From Rhizobium sp. 007 (GTDB taxonomy: Bacteria > Pseudomonadota > Alphaproteobacteria > Rhizobiales > Rhizobiaceae): a stretch of 64,000 nucleotides of DNA. Within the stretch, counting starts at the first letter, position 1, and every line of letters starts with the position of its first letter. The position numbers were made by a program, and so were the translations under genes. A model generated the notes under the pieces. It saw nothing but the letters and a program-made list of their open reading frames with translations. It did no database searches and was not told where the DNA came from. Below are positions 15,824-23,646 of the stretch, piece by piece. The DNA lies in assembly GCF_015353075.1 (NCBI RefSeq), contig NZ_CP064188.1:1922001-1986000 (forward strand), in the 5' to 3' direction.

Positions 15824-17370
15824 GGGACAAAATCCTTCATCGCACGGGTCGAAAACAGGCGCGCATCCATTTGCCTTAGTTGGTCCGACACCGCGACGCC
15901 CTTCGGCAGACGGTCGAGAACATGCGCGGCAAGATCGATACCGGGGGCAAACTCCGTCAACGTCAGGCGTCCCTCGATCACACGAAAGACAGCCCGCTCG
16001 GTGACGACGAGCTGCGACTGGTCCTCCGGCGCAAAGGCAGGGCTCGAACTGATCTGGTCGACATCGTCGACGATCTTGCAAACTCTTCCGTCCTGCACGA
16101 TGTCGAGCCTGCCGTCGGCGACAGTAATTTGCGCGCCACCAGCCGAAAATGTGCCGAGATAGACAATGCGCTTGGCCGTCTGCGAGATATTGGTAAATCC
16201 GCCGACCCCGACGATAGAATTATTGAAGCGGCTGACGTTGACCGCGCCATGCCTATCTACTTCGGCCATACCGAGAAAGGCGATATCGAGACCACCGCCA
16301 TCGTAAAAGTCAAATTGCGATGCCTGCGTGACGATGGCGGTCGGATTGATGGCGGCCCCAAAGGACAGTTCCTCGGCCGGCACGCCGCCGATGACACCGG
16401 ATTCGATCGTCACCGTATAATCGTCGAATGCCTCTTCGCTCGCGATGCGGCCGATCCCGGCGGCAATGCCGATGCCGAGGTTGATCGTTGGAAAATTCAG
16501 CGGCGCCAGCTCCAGGAAGGCACGTCGCTGAATAATTTTATCGACCGACAGCGGCGCCGGCTTTAGGCGGCTCACCGCCATCCGGACGCGCCCTGTATAG
16601 GCGATATTGTCGGTCTCGGCGAAGCTGATGCCGTGCTGGACCGGATCTTCGCAGACGACGACATAATCGACCAGCATTGCCGGGATACGAACATCGTTCG
16701 GCTGCAGCGAGCCGCGCGCGGCAATCCGCTTGACCTGCACGATGACGATACCACCGGAATTTCGGCCTGCTTGTGCCATGGCGAGCACGTCGAGTGGGAA
16801 GGCCTCGTCCTCGAGGGTGATGTTACCGTCTTCGTCGGCCGTCGTTCCGCGCAAGAGCACGCAGTCGAGCGGTACCGACGGATAAAGCAGCCATTCCTTG
16901 CCGCGCAACGACACACGCTCGACGAGCGGACGCGGCGTCGTCGCATTCATGCGACCGCCGTCATGAAGCGGATCCATGAAAGAGCCGAGCCCGATATGGG
17001 TGACCACACCGGGCTGACCGGCGGCGATCGCCCGATAGAGCTGCGCGATGACGCCCTGCGGCCAGCAATGCGCTTCGATCTTTCCCTCGACCGCAAGCCT
17101 TCCAAGGCGCGGCGTTCCGCGCCATCCCCCGGCAATCACGCAGGCGACCAGGCCTTCATAGCCAAAGTGCCCCATGCCGCGCGTCTGACGATCGCCCGTA
17201 CTGGCAGCAAACAAAAGGGTCAGGTTGCGGGGCTTTCCAGAGGCGAGGAAGCGCTTCTCGATAGCGGCCGTGATGGCCTCAGGATGGCAGCATCCTCCAA
17301 AACCCGAAGCAGCGACAGTCATCCCGTCTTCGAGAAGATCCGCAGCTTGTTGTGAAGAGATGACCCGCAT
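15820..17370 (-). CDS. Acyl-CoA:carboxylate CoA-transferase (propionate CoA-transferase/YdiF family)
   Basis: Fused alpha-beta CoA-transferase of 516 residues. The N-terminal half has GMTVAASGFGGCCHPEAI and GGWRGTPRLGRLAVEGKIEA; the C-terminal half has INLGIGIAAGI and TIESGVIGGVP, where Glu is the expected nucleophile that forms the covalent CoA thioester. The start ATG at 17368-17370 (MRVISSQQAADLL) lies 24 bases downstream of the palindrome at 17394-17407. It is the first gene of a tight ATGA-linked chain ending in the lyase. The likely task is activation of a free carboxylic acid, plausibly the acrylate from the lyase, using an available acyl-CoA donor. The acid is not identified by the sequence. 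Confidence 0.93.
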   Translation of the reverse strand: MRVISSQQAADLLEDGMTVAASGFGGCCHPEAITAAIEKRFLASGKPRNLTLLFAASTGDRQTRGMGHFGYEGLVACVIAGGWRGTPRLGRLAVEGKIEAHCWPQGVIAQLYRAIAAGQPGVVTHIGLGSFMDPLHDGGRMNATTPRPLVERVSLRGKEWLLYPSVPLDCVLLRGTTADEDGNITLEDEAFPLDVLAMAQAGRNSGGIVIVQVKRIAARGSLQPNDVRIPAMLVDYVVVCEDPVQHGISFAETDNIAYTGRVRMAVSRLKPAPLSVDKIIQRRAFLELAPLNFPTINLGIGIAAGIGRIASEEAFDDYTVTIESGVIGGVPAEELSFGAAINPTAIVTQASQFDFYDGGGLDIAFLGMAEVDRHGAVNVSRFNNSIVGVGGFTNISQTAKRIVYLGTFSAGGAQITVADGRLDIVQDGRVCKIVDDVDQISSSPAFAPEDQSQLVVTERAVFRVIEGRLTLTEFAPGIDLAAHVLDRLPKGVAVSDQLRQMDARLFSTRAMKDFVP

Positions 17371-17393
17371 GAACGATCTATGTTTCCGCCCCA

Positions 17394-17407
17394 CCTGTAT
17401 ATACAGG
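17394..17407 (-). promoter_or_regulatory. HutC-like operator, perfect 14-base palindrome
   Basis: CCTGTATATACAGG is a perfect dyad located 23 bases before the CoA-transferase ATG. Its core TGTATATACA matches the known HutC/GntR operator style. On the minus strand a TTCGAA / TGTATA pair spaced by 17 bases places a -10-like element inside the dyad, so a bound repressor would block initiation. It is the only copy I found in the window. Confidence 0.75.
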
Positions 17408-17471
17408 CTAGCCGCTGATCGTTTCGAAGGCAACCGGAATCTTTGCAAGTATTTTGGGCATATTGCCTCGA

Positions 17472-18497
17472 TCAGGCAATTTTCAGCAGCCCAATCAGAC
17501 ACAGGCCAAGAGCCGCCAGCGCCAACAGCGACAGCGCCGCCACCGCCAGTACCCGGCTGCCGGTCTGGGCGCTGGACCGAATATCGACGGAGAGACCCAA
17601 AGCGGCCATGGCGGTGACGGTGAAGGCGGTGGAGGCAGCCGACATGCCGGAAAGCAGCGGGGCCGGGATGGCATCCAGGGAGCGAAGCACCGCCATGGCT
17701 GCAAAACCGATGATGAACCATGGGAGAATATGGCGAATGTTGACTGCGGAGCCGCCAAGGCGGCGGCCATGAACTGCGCCAAGCAGAAGGATGACGGGTC
17801 CGAGCATCATCACGCGGATCAGTTTGACGAGCGTGCCCACCTGGGTACTGACGGCTCCGGCAGAGGCCGTGGCCGCCAATACCTGCGGGACCGCATAGGC
17901 CGTCAGTCCTGCGAAAACGCCATATTGTACGGCGGTGAGACCAAAGAGCATGTGAATAACTGGCAGCGTCAGAACTGCAGCGACGCCAAGCAGCGCGGTA
18001 AAGGCTATCGAGGCCGCGATGTCGTCCGGTGTGGCGCCGATCACGGGCGCTGCGGCGGCAATCGCAGAGTTGCCGCAGATCGAGTTGCCGCAAGCAACCA
18101 ACGTCGCCAGGCTGGCCGAGAGCCCCAAGAGGCGCCCTATGAGAAAGCTGCCTGCCAAAGACAGAGCAACCAGAATGGCAATTGCGCCGACAAGCGGCAG
18201 TCCAGCCTGCCGGACTGCAGCCACGCTGAGCGACGCGCCCAGCAACACCACCGCAATCTCGAGAAGCGTCTTGGCGGCGAATTGGATGCCGGGAATGAAA
18301 CTCTGCGGCAGGCAGACCGAAGAGCGAACGGCAATGCCGACCAGAATGGCAAACACGAGGCTCTCAATCCAATGCAAACCGAAAATCATCATCTGCAGTT
18401 GCTCAACGAGATGCGCAGCGAGCGCGACCGCGGCACAAAGGACGAGTCCCGGCAGGGCTGAAGGAAGCGATAGGGAGCGTGAGGCTGACATGAGCAT
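17472..18497 (-). CDS. YeiH-family putative sulfate/sulfite exporter
   Basis: Polytopic membrane protein of 341 residues with about ten helices, of the YeiH (UPF0324) family. Recognisable segments are IESLVFAILVGIAVRS, ALVVACGNSICGNSAIAAAAPVIGA-type (here TLVACGNSICGNSAIAAAA) and AYAVPQVLAAT. Family members are annotated as sulfate exporters and in enterobacteria are induced by sulfite through a LysR regulator (YeiE). Here too a LysR gene is divergently transcribed. The gene ends 101 bases before the CoA-transferase gene, so transcripts could continue into that unit. If the neighbouring pathway degrades a thiol-imidazole, an exporter for sulfur oxyanions would fit; this is inference. An ATG at 18489-18491 is an alternative start. 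Confidence 0.88.
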   Translation of the reverse strand: MLMSASRSLSLPSALPGLVLCAAVALAAHLVEQLQMMIFGLHWIESLVFAILVGIAVRSSVCLPQSFIPGIQFAAKTLLEIAVVLLGASLSVAAVRQAGLPLVGAIAILVALSLAGSFLIGRLLGLSASLATLVACGNSICGNSAIAAAAPVIGATPDDIAASIAFTALLGVAAVLTLPVIHMLFGLTAVQYGVFAGLTAYAVPQVLAATASAGAVSTQVGTLVKLIRVMMLGPVILLLGAVHGRRLGGSAVNIRHILPWFIIGFAAMAVLRSLDAIPAPLLSGMSAASTAFTVTAMAALGLSVDIRSSAQTGSRVLAVAALSLLALAALGLCLIGLLKIA

Positions 18498-18599
18498 CGG
18501 TAGGACCTTGCGGAATGGCTATACTGTCACACACTCGATCATCGACTTCTATTGAATAGTTCAGTAGGGTTCGTTCGGTAAAATCGAACGGATTGAATC
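18498..18599. promoter_or_regulatory. Divergent promoter region with two dyads
   Basis: The 102-base space between the YeiH and LysR genes holds two inverted repeats: CTATTGAA-TAG-TTCAGTAG (18549-18567, one mismatch) and CGTTCG (18572-18577) with CGAACG (18585-18590). A LysR-type regulator typically binds such dyads to control itself and the divergent gene. The second dyad overlaps the expected leader of the LysR gene. Confidence 0.5.
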
Positions 18600-19523
18600 A
18601 TGACTTTCGAGCAACTTTCCATTTTCGTCGCTGTTGCGGAACGGGAGCATCTGACCAAGGCCGCCTTCGTGATCGGCCTCACACCATCGGCCGTCAGCTC
18701 GGCAATCCGCAATCTCGAGGCCTCCTATGGCGTCGAACTTTTCCATCGCGTCGGACGCCGCATAGAGCTCACATATGAAGGTCGGGTGTTTCTCGGAGAG
18801 GCAAAAGCGACGCTCGCCCGCGCAAGGGCTGCAGCCCTCGTCTTGTCCGATCTCGGCGGGTTGCAAAAGGGTGAACTCGTGGTTTTTGCCAGCCAGACGA
18901 TTGCGAGCTATTGGCTACCGGCGATGCTGATGCGTTTCAAGATCCGCTACCCGGGCATCGACCTTAAACTGATAATTGGCAATACGACCACGGTGGCAAG
19001 GGCGGTTGTCGATGGATTGGCCGAAGTCGGTTTTGTCGAAGGCGGCGTCGAGGAGCCGGCGCTGTCTTTTCAGTCTCTGGCCGAGGACGAACTCCTTGTT
19101 GTCGTCGGTCCGCGCCATCCTTGGGCAACTGGCAAACCGGTTGCACCGGCGGACCTGGTTTCGGGCACAAAATGGGTCATGCGAGAAAAGGGGTCCGGAA
19201 CCCGATCGGCTTTCGAGATCGCGATTTCCAATGCCGGAATAAGCTTTGCAGACCTGGCTGTTGCGCTTGAGCTGCCGTCGAATGAGGCGGTAATATCGGC
19301 AGCAAGAGAGGGCATCTGTGCGACTGTCGTGTCGGGAGCGGTAGCCGCGCCCCTCTTGGCGCAAGGTCTGCTGGTAAAGGCGCGCTTCCCTCTGCCGTCC
19401 CGCCAATTTGCAATCCTGCGGCATAAACAACGGCACTCTAGTCGTGCCTCGTTAGCGCTGGAAACGATTTGCCGCGAGGATAAAGCTGGCGAAGTCCAAA
19501 GTTGGGAGGACTGGACGCTCTAG
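18600..19523 (+). CDS. LysR-family regulator (YeiE/CbbR-like)
   Basis: Transcription regulator of 307 residues. The N-terminal helix-turn-helix is MTFEQLSIFVAVAEREHLTKAAFVIGLTPSAVSSAIRNLE in pattern (about residues 1-60), followed by the effector-binding part with GELVVFASQTIASYWLPAMLMRF and LVSGTKWVMREKGSGTRSAFE. It resembles the CysB/CbbR/YeiE group. The divergent partner is a YeiH-family exporter, the same pairing known for the sulfite-responsive YeiE/YeiH system. That makes a sulfur oxyanion or metabolite a reasonable but unproven effector. The GC-rich codon use matches the surroundings. Confidence 0.92.
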   Translation: MTFEQLSIFVAVAEREHLTKAAFVIGLTPSAVSSAIRNLEASYGVELFHRVGRRIELTYEGRVFLGEAKATLARARAAALVLSDLGGLQKGELVVFASQTIASYWLPAMLMRFKIRYPGIDLKLIIGNTTTVARAVVDGLAEVGFVEGGVEEPALSFQSLAEDELLVVVGPRHPWATGKPVAPADLVSGTKWVMREKGSGTRSAFEIAISNAGISFADLAVALELPSNEAVISAAREGICATVVSGAVAAPLLAQGLLVKARFPLPSRQFAILRHKQRHSSRASLALETICREDKAGEVQSWEDWTL

Positions 19524-19692
19524 CGCATTGAACATCGATGAGATGACGCCGAAAGCGCTATTGCGGTCCATTTCAGCAGTATCTGCCGAGGATCCTCTCA
19601 TCCACATAATTAAGTCCGAACGGGACCGTGAAAGTGTTTGATGGTCCGATAGAGCACGAACGCGGGCCTGCAGTGCTCTAAAGCGGATGCAG

Positions 19693-20493
19693 TTACGCGA
19701 CCATATCAAGAGCCACGACATCATTTCTCAGCGGTCGGGAAAGTTGAAACTTCTCATGCAGCGCCAGCACCTGATTGCGATAGGCGCGAGCGAGCGAGGA
19801 CAATGCCGCCAAAATCGCCTCGTCTAGGCATGGGCAATAGGACGTCGCGAGACTGCTAAGTACCTCCCCACTCGCTCGATTGTCGAAATTCGCCATCACT
19901 GTCGTCTCAGGAGTTCGATCATGCAGCCAATCGTCGGCCTGCATCACGTGGTGACGCAGTTCGTCCAAGAGCGTCTGCGCGTAAAACAGTTCGCCACGCT
20001 TCGCCCGCCGATATGTCTCATGAGCCGCCGCCAAGCCCTTGCTAATTGAAAGGTCCACGTCGCTCTCTCCGACCAAGAACGGCAGCTCTTCCGATCGCTT
20101 CACGAGATCGGTAACGATGCCTTTGGGGTCGTGCAAAATCCTGATCGGCAGCCGATACCAGGGCGAAGGTGTCAGCTTGGCGGCATCATAATAAAAGATG
20201 TCGATCTTCCCGAATGGCTGAAAATGCGACACGCAATGCTGCGTGTTGGGAAGCCATTCGTTGAAGAGAAAACCCGGCCACTGCGTTGGAATTTCCCTGC
20301 GCCTCTCCACATAGTGCAAATGGTGCTCGGGTTGCACGACTATGCGCAAGTCGATATCGGAATAGGCGTCGGCGCTTCCAGCAGCGACCGACCCTCCGAG
20401 GAAAATACCCACGACGTCCTGCTCTCTCTTGAACCAGCCAACCGCCGTTGCAAGAAGGCTTTCGAGATCGTCTCGTTTGATCGGTGTCCTCAT
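19693..20493 (-). CDS. Nucleotidyltransferase-fold protein (aminoglycoside adenylyltransferase-like)
   Basis: A 266-residue protein with a Pol beta-type nucleotidyltransferase signature: GIFLGGSVAAGSADAYSDIDLRI at about residues 29-51 contains the GGS helix and the DxD metal ligands; a further acidic position is plausible in KIDIFYYD. The C-terminal helical part (LYAQTLLDELRHHVMQADDWL-like) resembles AadE/streptomycin adenylyltransferases and related proteins of unknown substrate. Antibiotic resistance should not be assumed. It is flanked by non-coding stretches and seems monocistronic. Confidence 0.8.
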   Translation of the reverse strand: MRTPIKRDDLESLLATAVGWFKREQDVVGIFLGGSVAAGSADAYSDIDLRIVVQPEHHLHYVERRREIPTQWPGFLFNEWLPNTQHCVSHFQPFGKIDIFYYDAAKLTPSPWYRLPIRILHDPKGIVTDLVKRSEELPFLVGESDVDLSISKGLAAAHETYRRAKRGELFYAQTLLDELRHHVMQADDWLHDRTPETTVMANFDNRASGEVLSSLATSYCPCLDEAILAALSSLARAYRNQVLALHEKFQLSRPLRNDVVALDMVA

Positions 20494-20798
20494 GTAGAGA
20501 GACTAACTGACTTCGAAACAACCGCAAAGGATCGAGCGCCATCGTGCCGCTTCTCTGCGGCGAATGCGGCTGAATCTAGTGGCGCCGGCCCGCGCCGCCT
20601 ATTGCATCGACTGCCGCCCGCTCCATCTCGATCGTTCCATGGCGAAGCACAGAAGTTAAACAGCATGTCAGCGCCGCCTATCGCACTCCATTGGTATGGG
20701 GCCAGCCATAATCGCAGATCCTGACTTTCTTCACGGTTGAGAAAATTTCACTACGGCGATAGGATTTCCGGGGAGAGGAAAACGCGAAAGGACGGTGC
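20494..20798. other. Intergenic region, nothing recognised
   Basis: About 300 bases between the divergent nucleotidyltransferase and cupin-regulator genes. I see no RNA gene, repeat or convincing coding frame; it presumably holds promoters of both genes. Confidence 0.4.
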
Positions 20799-21485
20799 AT
20801 GAAGGCCAAGCCCGATGACAAATTGAGCCAAGCGGAGCAGCCGCACGGGAATCGGATCGCTCTTTCCCAGGATCCGCATGCTGTCCGCGAACCGAAGGAA
20901 AACAACCTCGAAATGGCGATCGGCCACGAGGTTCGCGCCTATCGCAAGAGGCTCGGCATCACGGTCACCGATCTTGCCGCCGCAACCGGTATTTCGCTCG
21001 GCATGCTCTCGAAGATCGAAAACGGCAATATCTCGGCATCGCTCACTACGCTGCAATCGCTTTCCCGCGCCCTCGGCGTGCCCCTCACCGCCTTCTTCCG
21101 GCGTTACGAGGAGCCGCATAATGCCGTCTTCGTCAAAGCCGGCCAAGGCATCGAGCTCGAGCGGCGCGGCACGCGGGCGGGACATCAATATAATCTGCTC
21201 GGACATATCGACAACAATTCCAGCGGCGTCATCGTCGAACCCTATCTCATCACGCTGACGGCCGATTCCGACGTCTTCCCGACCTTTCAGCATGAGGGCA
21301 TGGAATTTCTCTACATGCTGGAAGGCGAAGTCGTCTATCGCCACGGCGACCAGCTTTTTCCGATGCAGCCGGGCGACAGCCTGTTCTTTGACGCCGATGC
21401 GCCGCACGGGCCGGAAGTGCTGGTCAAACTGCCGAGCCGCTACCTCTCAATCATCTGTTATCCCCAGCGGGGCAAGACGGGATAG
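20799..21485 (+). CDS. XRE-family regulator with C-terminal cupin domain
   Basis: Regulator of 228 residues. After a 35-residue polar leader, an XRE helix-turn-helix spans about residues 40-100 (EVRAYRKRLGITVTDLAAATGISLGMLSKIENG). A cupin 2 barrel covers about 150-222 with FQHEGMEFLYMLEGEVVYRHGDQLFPMQPGDSLFFDADAPHGPE. This architecture is common for regulators of amine, polyamine and betaine catabolism. It lies 411 bases upstream of the dmm/tmm genes on the same strand and is the best local candidate for their control. The ligand is unknown. Confidence 0.92.
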   Translation: MKAKPDDKLSQAEQPHGNRIALSQDPHAVREPKENNLEMAIGHEVRAYRKRLGITVTDLAAATGISLGMLSKIENGNISASLTTLQSLSRALGVPLTAFFRRYEEPHNAVFVKAGQGIELERRGTRAGHQYNLLGHIDNNSSGVIVEPYLITLTADSDVFPTFQHEGMEFLYMLEGEVVYRHGDQLFPMQPGDSLFFDADAPHGPEVLVKLPSRYLSIICYPQRGKTG

Positions 21486-21591
21486 ATTGCTCCAAAAGAA
21501 CAAACTATTCTTACAAGTTGACCACAAAGACCCGCTGGTCCTTTTCCGAACGCGAACGAAATCCGGTCTTCCGGGCAAGCCCTAGCAGCTA

Positions 21592-21795
21592 CGAGTCAAG
21601 CCGGTCGCCGCGGTTGTCGAAGCCGGCATCAACCCTATTGGCGCACCGGACAAGGGCGAGGCCCGAGCTCGGCGGTGAGCTCACCGTCGAGGAATTCCCT
21701 CAACCGTCGCAAGCACCATCATCCCGGTTCCGGGCGGCGTCCGATTGCCAACATCGTCATCTCCGCCCAACGCACCGCCGGGCAGACGGCCGCTG
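21592..21795 (+). pseudogene. folD: folD remnant (C-terminal part, frameshifted)
   Basis: Translation in successive frames gives C-terminal FolD wording: RVKPVAAVVEAGINPIGAPDKGE (21592-21660; family VKPGA-V-ID-GINRI-APEKGE), then ASTIIPVPGGV (about 21710-21742; family ITPVPGGVGPMT), then PIANIVISAQRTAG (about 21743-21781; family IAMLMANTVIAA-RSAG). A stop codon, at least two frame changes and an internal deletion separate them. FolD interconverts methylene- and methenyl-tetrahydrofolate, so a former copy makes sense just before a demethylation operon that produces one-carbon units. The activity presumably comes from another copy elsewhere. Confidence 0.75.
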
Positions 21796-21896
21796 AAGAT
21801 TTGAAGGAATCCGTGCTCAGGCAGGCTTGCCACGACGCAAAAGACGAATATAGTCAGGAAACAAATATTCCGTAGAAGAAAAAAGAGGGAACGGGA

Positions 21897-23030
21897 ATGG
21901 CTTTATCTTGGCGTTTCTCCGCCTTGGCGGATCGGCATCGCGCTCTCGGATCGAAGCTTGAGGACTGGAGCGGAATGGGAACCGCCTGGACCTATGAGAA
22001 GGACATGTCGGAAGAGCACGTCGCCGTCCGCACCAAGGCGGGCATCATGGATGTTTCCGGCTTGAGGAAGGTGCATCTGGTCGGCCCCCATGCCATCGCT
22101 GTGCTTGACTACGTCACCACCCGCGACATGACGAAGATCTATCCCGGTCGCTCGGTCTATGCCACGATGCTAAATGATCGCGGTCATTTCACCGACGATT
22201 GCATCGTCTACCGCACGGGCCCGAATTCCTGGATGCTGGTGCATGGCTCCGGGTCCGGTCACGAGGAGGTCGTCAAGCAGGCGGCTGGCCGCAATTGTGC
22301 GGTGCTCTTCGACGACGATCTACATGATCTCTCGCTCCAGGGACCTTTGGCGGTCGACTACCTCGCCAAATATGTGCCCGGCATCCGCGACCTCAAATAT
22401 TTCCATCACCTGCAAGCGACGCTCTTCGGCGCTCCGGTAATGATCTCGCGCACCGGCTATACCGGTGAGCGCGGCTACGAGATCTTCGTGCGCGGCCAGG
22501 ATGCTGTCATGGTCTGGGACCGGGTCGTCGAAGAGGGCAAGGATATGGGCATTATTCCCTGCTGCTTCAGCGTGCTCGACATGCTGCGGGTCGAAAGCTA
22601 TCTGCTCTTCTATCCCTATGACAATTCGCAGATGTATCCCTTTGCCGATCAGCCCCCCGGCGACAGCCTCTGGGAACTTGGCCTCGATTTCACCGTCAGT
22701 CCCGGCAAGACCGGCTTCCGCGGTGCCGAGGAGCACGCGCGCCTCAAAGGCAAGGAACGTTTCAAGATCTTCGGCATGCTGATTGATGCCGATGGCCCGG
22801 CCGATCTCGGCGATGAGGTGTGGGCCGACGGCAAAAAGGTCGGCGTCATCACCTGCCCGAGCTATTCGTCGCTGACGAAGAAATCCATGGCGATCGCTCG
22901 CCTCGATGTCGACAAGGCTGTTCATGACACGAAGCTCGAAGTGCGCGGCAAGAGCGTGAAGGCCATGGCCAGCGCGCATACGCTTCCCTTTGACGATCCT
23001 GAAAAGAAGAAGCGGACCGCCTTAGGTTAG
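21897..23030 (+). CDS. dmmD: GcvT-like aminomethyltransferase of dimethylamine oxidation (DmmD-type)
   Basis: A 377-residue GcvT-fold, tetrahydrofolate-dependent protein. The N-terminal domain shows AGIMDVSGLRKVHLVGPHA and the central part LSLQGPLAVDYL and ISRTGYTGERGYEIFV, matching the folate-binding fold of GcvT and DmdA. It is first in a run of four genes whose other members form the dimethylamine monooxygenase complex, in the order known as dmmDABC. In that pathway this protein probably handles the formaldehyde-level carbon through folate; that role is from family knowledge. AGAGGGA lies about nine bases before the ATG. A folD remnant sits immediately upstream. Confidence 0.85.
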   Translation: MALSWRFSALADRHRALGSKLEDWSGMGTAWTYEKDMSEEHVAVRTKAGIMDVSGLRKVHLVGPHAIAVLDYVTTRDMTKIYPGRSVYATMLNDRGHFTDDCIVYRTGPNSWMLVHGSGSGHEEVVKQAAGRNCAVLFDDDLHDLSLQGPLAVDYLAKYVPGIRDLKYFHHLQATLFGAPVMISRTGYTGERGYEIFVRGQDAVMVWDRVVEEGKDMGIIPCCFSVLDMLRVESYLLFYPYDNSQMYPFADQPPGDSLWELGLDFTVSPGKTGFRGAEEHARLKGKERFKIFGMLIDADGPADLGDEVWADGKKVGVITCPSYSSLTKKSMAIARLDVDKAVHDTKLEVRGKSVKAMASAHTLPFDDPEKKKRTALG

Positions 23031-23040
23031 GGAGCGCGCC

Positions 23041-23646
23041 ATGCTCGTTGCAGGCATCAAGAGCCGTCCGGTCTACAAAGGTCTGACCATCGAGCCGCAT
23101 GCCAAGCGGCATATCTTCGCGCTCGAAGGTGAGGGTGCGACCGCGCTCATCGACCAGAAACCGGCCTTCGACGAAACGATCCTGTCACGGAGCGAAATCC
23201 TCTATGTCGCGTGCGGGTCGAAGGGCAAAGGCCATGACACGGCGCTACTCGGCCTTGGCACAGATGTCTTTTGGACGGCGCCGACGATTGCGACGCTCCT
23301 GTTCCGGCTGAAGGGATTGCTGGCAACCGCCCACATGGGCATTCGCCTCTATATCGCTGGAACGGAAGGTTTCATCGGGCAGGCAATGACGGTGGGGCTC
23401 GAACATGGCATGGATTACGCCTCGATCATCACCGAACATCGCGGCTCGCTGGCGCGGCGTGTCCAGTGCGTGCATTGCAAAGGGATCACTGACGACGTGA
23501 CTGCGAGCCCCTTCACCTGCAGCCATTGCGGACTGACACTTCTCGTGCGTGATCATTATTCGCGACGGCTCGGTGCCTTTCAGGGCGTCAACATCGATGC
23601 GGAAGACCGGGGCAGCGCGCCCGATCCAGAGGAGTTGTTCCTTTGA
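23041..23646 (+). CDS. dmmA: Dimethylamine monooxygenase subunit (DmmA-like)
   Basis: A 201-residue protein with an N-terminal domain resembling a reductase-associated fold and a C-terminal zinc-ribbon-like segment, CVHCKGITDDV...FTCSHCGLTLLVRDHYSRR, with two CxxC pairs. This combination is characteristic of the small DmmA family. In the enzyme it is a structural or electron-transfer partner of the haem oxygenase subunit; its exact role is less clear than that of its neighbours. Ten bases separate it from the GcvT-like gene, and its stop overlaps the next gene's TTG start. Confidence 0.82.
   Translation: MLVAGIKSRPVYKGLTIEPHAKRHIFALEGEGATALIDQKPAFDETILSRSEILYVACGSKGKGHDTALLGLGTDVFWTAPTIATLLFRLKGLLATAHMGIRLYIAGTEGFIGQAMTVGLEHGMDYASIITEHRGSLARRVQCVHCKGITDDVTASPFTCSHCGLTLLVRDHYSRRLGAFQGVNIDAEDRGSAPDPEELFL

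Noticed and set aside
17462..17480. Terminator for the YeiH gene
   Set aside because: A 7-base hairpin (ATTGCCT/AGGCAAT) overlaps the YeiH stop codon, but the T run lies on the wrong side for minus-strand transcription.
19693..20493. Antibiotic-resistance adenylyltransferase
   Set aside because: Only the general nucleotidyltransferase signature is visible; many chromosomal proteins of this fold have other or unknown substrates.
21846..21870. Operator dyad GAATAT-N13-ATATTC before dmmD
   Set aside because: Six-base AT-rich arms with a long spacer are expected by chance in this leader; no second copy was seen at the other amine promoters.
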